The notes under the pieces were generated by a model. That model saw nothing but the letters and a program-made list of their open reading frames with translations, was not told where the DNA came from and did not search any database. A stretch of DNA of 64,000 bases from Mesorhabditis belari (Eukaryota; Nematoda; Chromadorea; Rhabditida; Rhabditidae), in NCBI GenBank assembly GCA_958450365.1, contig CAUEEP010000935.1, positions 896,501-960,500 on the forward strand. The letters are read 5' to 3'. Numbering within the stretch: position 1 is the stretch's first letter; every line of letters starts with the position of its first letter. Made by a program: the position numbers and the translations under genes. This document shows positions 23,212-33,975 of this stretch, piece by piece.

Positions 23212-23291
23212 CTAGACAAGCTAAACGAGCTAGACGAGCTAGACGAGCTAGACAAGCTAAACGAGCTAGACGAGCTAAACGAGCTAGACGC
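23212..23291. repeat. Second array of GAGCTAGAC/GAGCTAAAC units
   Basis: 9/18-bp units of the same family as 22600-22823, separated from it by about 390 bp of unique sequence. Confidence 0.9.
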
Positions 23292-23923
23292 CGTGTGTTG
23301 ACATTTGGGCACAAATTACACAGATTTCTGGTAAGACAAGTCAAAATTGGGACACAAGAAAACACGTCCGAAAACGATCCGCTATTGTAAATTTTCTTGA
23401 GAAATCAGCTGGCATCAGGATCAGAATTACCACGCAAATAATCAGCTGACATTTGCATACGTATACGTGTAAAGAAATAAATTTCATCGGATGATATTTC
23501 TCAATATGATTTAAGGGATATCCGAGAAGGGAAAAAAAGACGAGAAGACGCGAATTCTCATCATTTCTTTTCTCATTTTTCCAACTTTTCATGATATTCT
23601 TTTTTCCGTGTAGGCATTATCTCTGTGTTGACGTAGTTTGTATTTATGGATATAGACAAAGATACAGTAATCCTAAAAGATTATAGAATAGATGAAAATA
23701 GGCATGGATTTGAACAGATCCGTCACTCAATGTTATTTCCATTTCCAAACATTCCCATTTAAACTTCTTTTGTCGCAAAAAAATTGCAAGGTTTATTTTC
23801 TGAACTGAATTTTATTGAATTCAGTTGAATACTTTGAATTTCATTCTGAATTCACTCAATTTTCATTTTCAATATTTTATTATCTTTAGTTTGAAATTTC
23901 TTTTGAAAATAAAGCTTTCAGAA

Positions 23924-24224
23924 ATGTTATTATTATTGAATTCGTCGCTCGCTTTCGCCACGATTTTCATTCTACTCACATTGCTTTTATTTATGATGTT
24001 AATTGTATTTTTTCTTCTGAAATATCAATACGAAAATGTGGCGCTGAAATTTGATACAAAAAAAGAAGAAATAACGAATATTCGATCGAGAGAAGAGACG
24101 ATGATTGATGATATTAAAGCTGGTTTGAAAGAGAAAACGATCCTAAACTAACATCAAATTTCAGTCTATCAAGTGAATGGCCCACCGATGATACTGTATG
24201 AAAATGAATGCGATGAATTGCCAG
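23924..24224 (+). CDS. Small single-pass membrane protein, 3' end uncertain
   Basis: An acceptor-like TTTCAG lies two bases before the ATG. Exon 1 (23924-24122) encodes an N-terminal hydrophobic segment (FATIFILLTLLLFMMLIVFFLL) followed by a charged stretch rich in Lys and Glu. Exon 2 (24165-24224) continues in phase with VYQVNGPPMILYENECDELP. The 3' end is ambiguous. One option is an exon at 24260-24429 that stays open in phase. Another is an exon beginning 26969 and stopping after 16 codons, but that overlaps the Ly6-like gene on the other strand. I do not recognise the family. Confidence 0.5.
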
Positions 24225-24439
24225 GTAAAGATTTCAATGAACACAATCTACGATTTCAGCTCTGTTTGGAAACATTTACATAAATTCTGGGTGTATAGGT
24301 GCTTTCCGAATAAAGGTTATTGATTCTAGAGGTTTATTAGGTTCTACAATTATTATTCGACCAAAAAAACTATGGGTTTTCTTTGTGAAAAGCAATTTTT
24401 GGTTCGGTTTAATTATCGAAATCTGTTGAAGTCGTGTTG

Positions 24440-25215
24440 GTCGTCACTATGCCCAAATCTTACTTGCGACCTTTTTCCGAGAAAATCCTGGGTTGGCGTT
24501 TTAAAGTGTGGTAAAACTACCGTATCTCTCCTAATTTGCATGTATAAAAGATAGCGCGACTAAAAAGTCGCAAAAACAAAGCTTCCGCCATAGAAAATGA
24601 TAAAAACCACTTAACTTAACATTAGTTGGCATCAAGTTCGTGGAGCAGATCGTCGGAAAGCAAGTGGGTCTAAAAAAACTCTACAAACAAAGCTTTCGCC
24701 ACATAGAATGCTGTTAAAAACGTAACTTAGCTTTATCCTCTTTGTTTCCTGCAAAAACAAACGCGAGCACATCAAAAAAAACGCAAAAAGAATCAAATGA
24801 GATAATTTGCATGTCGAAGCAAAATAAAACGACAAAAAAAGCGGTATAGGTAAATGGTCAAATTTTCATCAAAATCGGATTCAGTGTAACTGATAAAATG
24901 AGGCATTGCCAACGGCAAAATGAAGCCCCGCTCACTGGGTCCCCCCAACTAGTATACCACCAAAAACTCTACAAACAAAGCTTCTACCAGAGGAAATGCT
25001 GTTAAAAACGTAACTTAGCTTTATCCTCTTTATTTCCTGCAAAAACAAACGCGATCACATCAGAAAAACGCAAAAGAATAAAATGAAATGAACAAGAATG
25101 AGAAAAAATGAAATTTCGCGCAAATTAGGAGGGGTACGGTAGTTTTACCACTGTTTAAAGCGCCAACCGAGGATTTTCTCAGAAAAAGGTAGCAAGTCAA
25201 ATCTTTGGGGGGTGG
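24440..25215. mobile_element. Fold-back element with inner TACCGTA ends (type E)
   Basis: TACCGTATCTCTCCTAATTT at 24518 is inverted at about 25118-25141 (AAATTAGGAGGGGTACGGTA). The symmetry extends outward through GTAAAAC, TTGGCG and GAGAAAATCCT to about 24446 and 25207. Direct repeats of ACTCTACAAACAAAGCTT(C/T) occur inside at about 24680 and 24964. No transposase seen. Confidence 0.65.
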
Positions 25216-25590
25216 GACAAATGCGACCTTCTTTTGCGCACCTGGACATTTGCGCACCTTTTTTTGCTGGAAAAGGCCTTAGGCAAGACCGTAGAGCTTC
25301 GAAAATATTTCCATATAAGGGAATCGTATGCGTAGATTCCGAATTTCGACAAATCAGACCTCGCTGACACGTCAAATTTGGGCTAAAAGGCAAAAACTAC
25401 GCAACTTAACGCTTTTCCGCAGTTTTTGCCTTTTAGCCCAAATTTGACGTGTCAGCGAGGTCTGATTTATCGAAATTCAGAATCTACGCATACGATTCCC
25501 TTATATGGAAATATTTTCGAAGCTCTACGGCCTTGACTAAGGCCTTTTCCAGCAAAAAAAGGTCGCATTTATCCCACTCCCGATTTTCTC
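25206..25590. mobile_element. Palindromic MITE family B, copy 2
   Basis: Ends GGGGTGGGACAAATGCGACC and GGTCGCATTTATCCCACTCC are inverted, with arms matching the 10738 copy. Both sides are flanked by GATTTTCTCAGAAAAAG plus AGTCAAATCTTTGGG, so it lies inside or beside a roughly 35-bp direct duplication of its host element. Confidence 0.85.
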
Positions 25591-26409
25591 AGAAAAAGAT
25601 CGCGAGTCAAATCTTTGGGATAATTTAATAATTTAAAATAAACAAATAATTTTTCCCTTAAATTTGGCTGTATTTTTGCTATAAATTTTGCATTCTTTCA
25701 AATGAAAAATAGCTGAAATACTGAAGGTTGAAACGATCTTCAATGCTGATTTTTTTTCTTTTAAAGCCAGATAAATCATTGTTAAACCTTTCCTTTTGAG
25801 ATTACCCGAATTCCCAAACACGAAGTGCTTCCCCGCTTCCCTCATACGATGACGTCATTTATTGTGATCAAGTGAATCGATCATTTCAAAATTTGTTGAG
25901 CACTGTTTGATTGTTTTGAATGGAGCTGCTGTTCAAAAGAGATTCTTTCTGTCATTGTCATTGTCATCTGTCATTTTCTGTCATTGATTCATTGTAGCTC
26001 AAATTGAGTTCTTTTTCGGGTTTTTTTTTTATTTGAAGATTTTGTTATTATTTTATTGGAAATCTATAAAAATTTATAAATTTTTGCAAATACCCGATTT
26101 AAAATAGCACAAAGTGAAATATGCATAAAAAAGAAGACCCGATTGGAAATAATGAATGAAACTTGGTAAGAGGTAGGTAAAGCAAGCAAAAATGGATATG
26201 ATCCTGAGAATGGGAATAGTAAAAGATAATCTTATAGTAAAATGATGATCTTATAGTCAAATAATAATCTTACAGTTTTCTTGTGATAAAATTCTATTGA
26301 TATTGAAAATCTAGAAGTCTGGGACTCTGTGCGTTGTCTTTTTATGGATGGAAAATGGATGTTTCAAAGTTTTCAAAGCTAAGCGTTTTCGAACTTTCAT
26401 TTAATTAAA
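25591..26409. other. Intergenic, no gene seen
   Basis: AT-rich sequence without supported exons. A short TGTCATT repeat lies near 25950-25990. Confidence 0.4.
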
Positions 26410-26745
26410 AGATTGATTAGAATGATTAGAATGAATGATTTGAATGATTAGAATGAAAGATTTGAATGATTTGAATGAAAGATTTGAATGATTTGAATGA
26501 AAGATTTGAATGATTTGAATGAAAGATTTGAATGATTTGAATGAATGATTTGAATGATTTGAATGAATGATTTGAATGATTTGAATGAATGATTTGAATG
26601 ATTTGAATGAATGATTTGAATGAATGATTTGAATGATTTGAATGAATGATTTGAATGATTTGAATGAATGATTTGAATGATTTGAATGAAAGATTTGAAT
26701 GATTTGAATGAAAGATTTGAATTAAAGATTTGAATGAATGATTAG
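26410..26745. repeat. GATTTGAAT(GA) minisatellite
   Basis: Units of GATTTGAATGA with GATTTGAATGAAT and GAAAGATTTGAATGA variants. The minus-strand frame of Ser/His/Asn/Phe repeats here is an artefact. Confidence 0.95.
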
Positions 26746-26746
26746 A

Positions 26747-26843
26747 ATTAGAATCTTTATTAGAATCTTTATTAGAATCTTTATTAGAATCTTTATTAGA
26801 ATCTTTATTAGAATCTTTATTAGAATCTTTATTAGAATCTAAA
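26747..26843. repeat. 12-bp tandem repeat (ATTAGAATCTTT)
   Basis: Eight near-perfect units abutting the previous array. Confidence 0.95.
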
Positions 26844-26986
26844 CGGCATCGTTTCAGTTTCAAACGGCAACGGTTCAGTAAAAGCTATAGTGACTCAAAA
26901 AAAGCGCTTTTTAACTAGTTCATTGATTTAGATCTATGCTCACCCATTGTTTTTCTTTTTTTTTACAGACAACGCACACAAAATAG

Positions 26987-28017
26987 TCAGAATAGACCAC
27001 CTCCAAGAGAAATAATGACGAAAATTAGGATTCCTTGTAAAATTGATGGCAAATGAGAAGAAGATTGAGATCGACGACGATGGGAACGATCAGATATTGG
27101 AAATAATGAGGATGAAGCACGGGAGAGACCGTTGCAATAATCACCCTGAAAATGGACAGTACAGTAGTCCTGGATATCGTAGTTTTGACTGTAGATGGCT
27201 GGGACAGAACCTTTACAGAACAGAATACATTCTACGGTACACCCAGGATACCGTAGTTCTCCAGAACTCCTGCTCCAGAACTCTTGCTCCAGAACTGCTG
27301 CTCCAGAACTTTTGACGGCAATTTATTGATGTCAATCTATGTCAATGTACACACTCACCTCACAAAAACAATAAGTAATATTGACTGTTGTTCTTCGATT
27401 CAATTCTTTGATTTGTGACCGACAGCTTTTCATTTCTCCATCCAACAGAAATTGTGGTTGCTGCCAATAGCGTTGACAATCACGGAGAACACCTGATTGA
27501 ATGAATTGACATTGAAAGACTTTTCTCGATTGCCACTCACCCATATGTGGATGTGATTTGCCTCTAATCATCCCACTCACATTCACCATCACACACAAAC
27601 CATCGCAGTGAATTGTCTAGAGCTTTCAGCTAGATTGAATTTGAATTGAAATGCAAACCTGTGTCACGTTTTCATCATGCATACATGATCGCGTTGCTTC
27701 TTGTGGTCCTTGCATAACGGGCATTCCGTAACGAGACCAATTCTGAAATCGACTCGACTTTCTCATAGTAAACAAGGACGATTTGAATGTGCTAAATGAG
27801 GGAAGCATCTTTGAATTTTAAAGAAGTAGAGAACTAATAATGAATTGGACGATTCTACAGCAGCAGTAAGCTTCATCTAGCTTTCTAGTTTCTAGTTTCT
27901 AGTTTTGTGGATAAAAAGCATCCAAACCTGTAACATAGCATCGGTCACACATTGATAACAAATTGTAGCCGAAGATAAATGAAATAAAAGTAAAAGAAAC
28001 ACGATGATTTGTTGCAT
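26987..28017 (-). CDS. Ly6/uPAR-like GPI-anchored protein, 218 aa
   Basis: Four minus-strand exons fit in phase 0: 28017-27928, 27808-27659, 27616-27359 and 27145-26987. TTTCAG lies just before the ATG. The N-terminus MQQIIVFLLLLLFHLSSATI is a clear signal peptide, followed immediately by CYQC, the usual first Cys motif of Ly6 domains. Further Cys residues follow in SCMHD, HCDGLC, FQCQF, RDCQ and KSCRS. The domain ends in NITYCFCEGDYCNG, matching the Ly6 C-terminal CC-x-x-x-x-CN pattern in spaced form. The C-terminal 20 residues (LQGILIFVIISLGGGLF) are hydrophobic, as in a GPI-attachment signal. Exon 2 uses an AAG acceptor. The likely role is a secreted or neuronal surface protein, but the ligand is unknown. 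The Ly6 call is from Cys pattern and topology. Confidence 0.75.
27247..27312. repeat. 15-bp tandem repeat (TCCAGAACTCTTGCT)
   Basis: Four to five units in the third intron of the Ly6-like gene. A CGGTA(C/T)... run precedes it. Confidence 0.8.
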
Positions 28018-28146
28018 ATCTGAAATTGAAATGATTTTGATGATTTTTTTTCTTTTCTATTTGAAAGGTTTCTTCTTTGAAAGTTTCAAAAAAACACTAA
28101 TTCGATTATCCAATTTGGGTATCATTTCAGGAAATGATATAAAGAA

Positions 28147-28814
28147 TGACCGCGAATTAAAACGAATTACTTCTGAGGGTCTACAGCTCAGCGAGCTGTA
28201 GCTCAGCGAGCTCAGCTGTAGCTCAGCGAGCTCAGCTGTAGCTCAGCGAGCTCAGCTGTAGCTCAGCGAGCTCAGCTGTAGCTCAGCGAGCTCAGCTGTA
28301 GCTCAGCGAGCTCAGCTGTAGCTCAGCGAGAACTCAATGATTCCGTATGAAATTTTTGGAGATCATTTTTGAGTATGTTTCCTGTAGCCAAGCCGATTTT
28401 CTAACTGATTGGTGCTTCTAGAATCTTTATATGACCGTACAAAGGTGAGGGTCGCGGAACACCAAACAAAACCAATTTAAGATTTTTTGAGAGCCGTTTT
28501 TAAAGTTATTTAATGAATATGATCACGTTTAAGACGAAAAAAAGATCAATATTTGATGTTATTTATCAAAAAAAGACAAGGAATCTGTAACATTTTAAGA
28601 AAAAAACAATTGTAAGATCGATTGTAAGATATCACTGAACTTTGTATCATCATATAAAGATTCTAGAAGCACCAATCAGTTAGAAAATAGGCTTGGCTAC
28701 AGGAAACATACTCAAAAATCATCTCCAAAAATTTCATACGGATTCATTGAGTTCTCGGTGAGCTAGACCAGCTAGACGCTGAGCTCAGAAGTAATTCGTT
28801 TTAATTCGCGGTCA
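28147..28814. mobile_element. Long fold-back element with a minisatellite in one arm
   Basis: Inverted ends TGACCGCGAATTAAAACGAA and its complement enclose 668 bp. The arms also share GATTGGTGCTTCTAGAATCT and ATCATTTTTGAGTATGTTTC. The left arm holds about seven 20-bp units of CTCAGCTGTAGCTCAGCGAG at 28180-28330, while the right arm has only a short GAGCTAGACCAGCTAGACG equivalent. It lies just upstream of the Ly6-like gene. Confidence 0.85.
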
Positions 28815-29475
28815 CCTTGTAGAATACTTGATTCATACCGATAGTTTGAAAGAGTAAAAACATTTGAATTATACACAAAGAGATAACCAAACCCGTACCC
28901 ATTCATTTAAACAAAGATCTAGAACACAAAATTGCATAGAATTAACTAGCATATAAATTTCAATTTGAAATTGAAGAAATTGAAATTGAATTTTTCTTTA
29001 AGAAATGAAAGATAATTCACGTAAATGATTAGATAACGAATTTCAACTTTCTACCACACGATTTAAAAAGAAACCAGAGCCGAAAAGAAACCGATTTTAG
29101 AAGATAAATTCCCTCGATATAAAAAGGAACGAGCCCCGCCTAAGTTGCCTTTGATTTAAAGGAAGAAAATTTCAAAAAAGAGGATTTGGATGGAAACCTT
29201 TTACAATTTTGAGACACTAGTAAATCTAAGATAGAGCGACAGTTTTGGAGAGATTGAAGACCAAAACTATTTAGCCTTTTATTATACTCAAGGGAAGGAG
29301 ATTTAGCGAAATCAATTTTAAATAAAGCTATATGGGTAAAATGTTCTTGTACTTTTTTCACCTTTTTACGCATTTTTTTAGTAGGTGACCTATTTCTCTT
29401 TCTTTTATTGTGTTAACTCTACAAAAAAAAAGGTTTTTAGTGATGACTTGTTAATAAAGAGGAAAACGAGAGAAA
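28815..29475. other. Intergenic, no gene seen
   Basis: AT-rich sequence. One 77-codon minus frame (29140-29373) shows no motif or splice context. Confidence 0.4.
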
Positions 29476-29479
29476 ACAC

Positions 29480-29545
29480 AGCCGAATCGGCGCAATATCT
29501 ATTGATCTAAGGGTCGCTGGTTCGAGCCCCGCTGCGACAAAATTT
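29480..29545 (+). repeat. tRNA-like fragment
   Basis: A 3' tRNA-like half, GATCTAAGGGTCGC, then a good B-box (GGTTCGAGCCCC) and GCTGCGACA, with AAAATTTT after it. The D-arm side is incomplete. Probably a truncated tRNA-derived repeat. Confidence 0.5.
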
Positions 29546-29643
29546 TCAACTTCCCTTGGCTTCTTTTTAATTTCCAAAAACGTAACTTTTTGAATTTCTT
29601 GGGGTAATTTTTGCGTCTGATCACGAAAAATATGTTTTTAGCC

Positions 29644-29922
29644 TAACGTAAATACTGTAATTGGACCCCACGCCCATAATGACGGTGCGGAGTGTTGCGT
29701 GGTCTAGCTTTGAACGAGTTTTTCTCGACACTGGTTTATGCTACAATCCGCGCTTAGGTATCAAAAAATAGCCCTGAATTTCAGCTATTTTTTGATACAA
29801 AAGACGCATTTTTTGAAAGTACGGGCGCTTTGAAAAAAAATGAAATACTAAAAATACTAAAAAACTTTTGCGACTACGCGACTGTACGAGGGGGGTGGGG
29901 TACTATTACAGTATTTACGGTA
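29644..29922. mobile_element. TACCGTA palindromic element type A, copy 2
   Basis: The left end is slightly damaged (TAACGTAAATACTGTAATTG) and the right end is CTATTACAGTATTTACGGTA. It lacks most of the second arm present in the copy at 20264. A further isolated end (ATTACAGTATTTACGGTA) sits at about 29968-29985. Confidence 0.8.
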
Positions 29923-29985
29923 CTATTTATCACACGCTAAAGGGAAAAGAACCAACATTACGATCCAGATTACAGTATTTACGGT

Positions 29986-30770
29986 AGGTTTTTAAGCAAA
30001 AGAAACTGATGAAACGATATTTTTGCACTTTTTAGAGTCTAACGATCTCTACTAAAACCTCTGTAAAAAATTTAAAACGCAATGAATCAATAAGCGACTT
30101 TTTTTCATTGATAATTAGCTTGATCATTAGCTTTTGAACGAGCTATTAAACGTTTAAATTGATTGAGTTTGAGACTACAAAAAACCGCACGAACTTTTCG
30201 TCCAATCAAATATTTACTATTAAACCTTTAAAGGGAGGAATCGCGGTCGAGTGACCATAAAAAATCGTTTATATTTTAATATTGCTAATTTTATTATAAA
30301 AAAAGAATAAAAATCACCCGGCTAGAGGGATTTGGTGGGTTTACAAATTTCTGGGAGACGTTACAAGGCTTGGAGAAAAGCAAGCAGCGTCACTCATCAG
30401 ACATAGAGTGTGCTCCTTGTTGTCAGACAAATTGTCAGACAAATTTTCATTGACAACTTTTTTGTCAGACAATTGATCCGACAAACTTTCGACAACACGT
30501 TTTCTAAAAGGTGCGCTTTTTAAGCAAAGGTATAAAGGTCGCGCGAAAAAAATTTGCAAACTTTTCTTAAAATATAGTAATGGATAGTTTTATTTAAGGA
30601 TTTAGGTTTTTTAGGGCGTGGAATTTTTTTTTTGGAATGGTTCTAGTGCAAATGTAGACAATAGGCCTGGTAAATTCGTAAATAATATAATTTTTTAATA
30701 GTGTTTCTTAACTTTTCCCGTTTTAAATGTTTTCTTTAATTTTACATAGCATTTAAAAATTTTTAAGTTT
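29986..30770. other. Intergenic, no gene seen
   Basis: AT-rich. Short TTGTCAGACAA repeats occur at 30418-30485. No supported exon. Confidence 0.4.
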
Positions 30771-30774
30771 TAGC

Positions 30775-30978
30775 GAAAGAGTAATAGAGTTAAGGAAAGA
30801 GTTATAGAGTTAAGGAAAGAGTTATAGAGTTAAGGAAAGAGTTATAGAGTTAAGGAAAGAGTTATAGAGTTAAGGAAAGAGTTATAGAGTTAAGGAAAGA
30901 GTAATAGAGTTAAGGAAAGAGTTATAGAGTTAAGGAAAGAGTTATAGAGTTAAGGAAAGAGTTATAGAGTTAAGGATT
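30775..30978. repeat. 20-bp minisatellite (AGAGTTAAGGAAAGAGTTAT)
   Basis: Ten nearly identical units; two carry GTAATA in place of GTTATA. Confidence 0.95.
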
Positions 30979-30999
30979 GAAAAGTTCAATATTTTATTA

Positions 31000-32112
31000 T
31001 GGAAACGATTAAGAATAATTCAAGGATTTAAAGAAAATGAACAAAAAGAATCAGTGATAGATATTCAGAAAGATATTGGCATTCAAACTTGCAAGCGGAA
31101 AATTGAATATCTTAATTTCCAAAGAAAAAGTCAAGAAATGGGGCAACTACGTTTTTCCACTTTTTCCGTCACAGTGCGTAGCTGCCCATTTTTTGCTTTG
31201 AAAGTCAAAAGATTAAATTTTCCGCTTACAAGTCTGCCGTTACTAATTGCAAGGCGTAACTGTAGACGGAAGCTAAAACCACAAACCGTGAAGACAAGGG
31301 GTGGGCTTATGCAATATGTTTTCGAATGATTGAACGATATGGAAGAGACAGGACAAAGAGAAAGGAAATAGAGAAAAAGAAAGAAAAATGGAGGGAAATT
31401 TGGGGTAATGGGGGGGAAAGAAGAAAGAGATGGTGAGAAGGGGGAATGGACAGGCGATTCGCTGAAACACAAACATTTCCAACCATCAGATGGGGTCTCT
31501 CGAATGCGAAAAGCTCTGTCTGTTTGGAATCGAAAGAGGAAATGGAGAAATAGAGAGAGAGGAAACAAAAGAAATCGAGATGATGAAGATGGAGATGAAG
31601 ATGATGGAGATGAAGAGTGAGAAGTGAGCTGGTTGATGAGATTACTGGTTATGACAAGCCGTTCCCTACAATGATCGCTTTTTTTAGGATTGATTCTGTG
31701 CTAAAAACAGTAAACACACCGTCCTAGTGCGCTCATTTCTTTTTTTTTCTCTTATGACACTAAAAAGTTATCGGTTACGTGAGAAAAATCAAGAGTTTAG
31801 TGCACCAGAAAGTATGTGTTTACATTTTTTAATTACAAGCTGCGTTTCTATAACAAGAGTACAAACAAATGTTTGTACTCAAAAACAAATGATTGTACTC
31901 ACAAACAAATGTTTGTACTCTTTCTATCAAGAGTACAAACAAATACCAAATTTGGCGTGTAATTTTTGTTGAAAAGTGTAAACATACGCTTTCTTGTGCA
32001 CGTATTCCTTCATTTCTTTAGTTAAAGCAAAAATTTAGTCTACCAGGATGGTCTACTTACATTCTGAGCAAAACTTGATTTGAGAAAAGGTACAATTTTC
32101 TAGGTTTATAAC
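31000..32112. other. Intergenic with hairpin repeats
   Basis: No gene recognised; the overlapping frames at 31131-31620 are purine/pyrimidine-biased. Between 31700 and 32070 are two hairpin-family members: GTAAACACACC...GTGCACCAGAAAG and GTGTAAACATACGCTTTC. Also here is a palindromic cluster of ACAAATGTTTGTACTC at 31850-31945. Confidence 0.5.
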
Positions 32113-32383
32113 TACCGTAAATACTGTAATAGTACCCCACCCCCATAATGACGGTGCGGAGCGTTGCGTGGTCTAGCTTTGAACGAGTTTTTCTCGACAC
32201 TGGTTTATGCTACAATGCGCGCTTAGGTATCAAAAAATAGCCCTGAATTTCAGCTATTTTTTTGATACAAAAGACGCATTTTTTGAAAGTACGGGCGCTT
32301 TGAAAAAAAATGAAATACTAAAAATACTAAAAAACTACGCGACTTTACGAGGAGGGTGGGGTGCTATTACAGTATTTACGGTA
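32113..32383. mobile_element. TACCGTA palindromic element type A, copy 3
   Basis: Ends TACCGTAAATACTGTAATAG and CTATTACAGTATTTACGGTA are inverted. Like copy 2 it has one full arm and a shortened second arm ending GAGGAGGGTGGGG. Confidence 0.85.
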
Positions 32384-33970
32384 AGTAAACTGAACTGTCA
32401 TTATGTAGGATCTAGAAGTCTCACTTTTTGCAATCATCGTGCTTTTTTTTTGTCCAATTTTCTCTTCGTTATTTGTTCATCTGTTTCGGCTATTGTAGTC
32501 AAAAATGAATAATCAAATGGGGAAATGGCAGATGAGGAAAATAGAAAAAAGATGCTTCAACTTAAAAAAAGCTTTGCGAAATTATTTTTTAGACCTGCAA
32601 AATTTCTAGAATTTCTAGATGATATTTCTAGAAACTTCAAAAAGTACAAGAAAAATATTTACAATACTTGGGAATATCTAAGCAAAAAAAAAGACGAGTT
32701 GGTCGTAAAATCACCTTGCAAAAGAAACGACGAGCATTTTATGGGAGAACCATAAAATTGAGGCCAATTCATCGAAAGAAAAGAAAATGTTACAAGAAAA
32801 AATGGTTTCTTTGATAAATTTTGATGTCAGATACATGATGAAGGATGGCAAATCGAGTCTTTTCAAAAAAAAAACTTTCTCTTGAAATCTTTTCAACAGT
32901 TTCAAAAGGATTTAACGAGTGATTTCACTCAACCTTTTTTGTCGATTGGTTTTAAAAGCTTTTTTGATGCAAGGTCGTTCTTTCTTCTTCAGGTTCTATG
33001 AAAAAGAAAATGTTTTGGAAAATTTAGAAGACATTAGAAAAGTGACAGTGACATTAGAAATGTAAAGAAATTTACAAAATGAAAACTCATCTTTATGAAG
33101 ATTTGTTGGAGTAATGTGGATTATCCAAAAATAGGTTGCTAATCTATAATTCTTCCTCTTGCTCACTTTCATCTTCGCTCAAGCACAACAGTTCCTCAAA
33201 TCGGCTTCCGATCTTATTAATTTCAAGCGGATCCTCACGAGAAATTACTGGATTTTCTTCAGCGCTTTGATTGACACAATTAGATCTTTTTAGATCTTTT
33301 AATCTCATTAGATCTTTGGTTTCATAACATAATCTCCTTTGGCTTTCGAAAGACAACGGTAGCTAGATTCTACTTGGCACTCTCCTGCCTCCTGATTCAA
33401 CAATATTAAATGCTAGCTTTGAGATTAGCTCTTCTTCCGCTTCCATTCTCTTTAGAAACCCTAAAAATATATTTTATGATCGTTATAAAATAATAAGGGA
33501 AATAAGGTTGCAAAAAAGGAATCGATAGATCGCTTAGGGTGCTTTGATGGTTCTTCTTCAGGTTCTATGGAAAAGAAAATGTTTTGGAAAATTTAAAAGT
33601 GACATTTCGAAATGTAAATTTACAGAATGAAAACTAATCTTTATGAAGATTTGGTGGAGTAATGTGGATTATCCAAAAGAGGTCATTCGAAAAAGATCGA
33701 TAGTCTTTGTGACTTTGGAAGGAATCGTTTGTAAAAGGAGGATGGATGACCCGAATGGTCAAATGAGTGTTGAAAGAAAAAAGGAATGGGTATTGGAAGA
33801 AATATTGGAAGAGATATTGAGTGGATCGGAGATCTTTCATCTTTGTGAGATCGTTTAATTACCGAAACTAGCGTAATTCGAAAAAGAAAAATGTACAGTA
33901 ATGTAAAAGTACTGTAATCTTGATAGCACGATGTTCTGAAGGAAGTGATTGCTAAAAACCTGTAATGAAA
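32384..33970. other. Intergenic; about 150-180 bp direct repeat and possible broken gene
   Basis: 32960-33140 and 33535-33680 are direct copies (TCTTCTTCAGGTTCTATG, GAAAATGTTTTGGAAAATTT, TTTATGAAGATTTG and GGAGTAATGTGGATTATCCA). On the minus strand, 33447-33144 reads MEAEEELISKLAFNIVESGG and onward to an acidic C-terminus (SEDESEQEEEL), interrupted by one in-frame TAG at about 33364-33366. This could be the decayed or misread 3' end of an unknown gene. A short plus frame (32525-32755) has no recognisable motif. Confidence 0.35.
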
Positions 33971-33975
33971 TCGAT

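Noticed and set aside
26426..26863. A 145-codon minus frame rich in Ser, His, Asn and Asp-Ser-Asn-Lys repeats
   Set aside because: It coincides exactly with two tandem arrays and has no unique sequence or splice context.
26969..27016. Terminal exon for the small membrane protein gene at 23924
   Set aside because: It would sit 2.7 kb away across repeats and overlap the Ly6-like gene's coding exon on the other strand; kept only as an alternative.
28180..28330. Regular array considered as a CRISPR
   Set aside because: Units are contiguous with no unique spacers, in a eukaryotic genome; it is a minisatellite in a fold-back arm.
31131..31620. Overlapping frames on both strands of 70-145 codons
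   Set aside because: Composition is purine/pyrimidine-biased on opposite strands, so frames stay open by composition; no domain seen.
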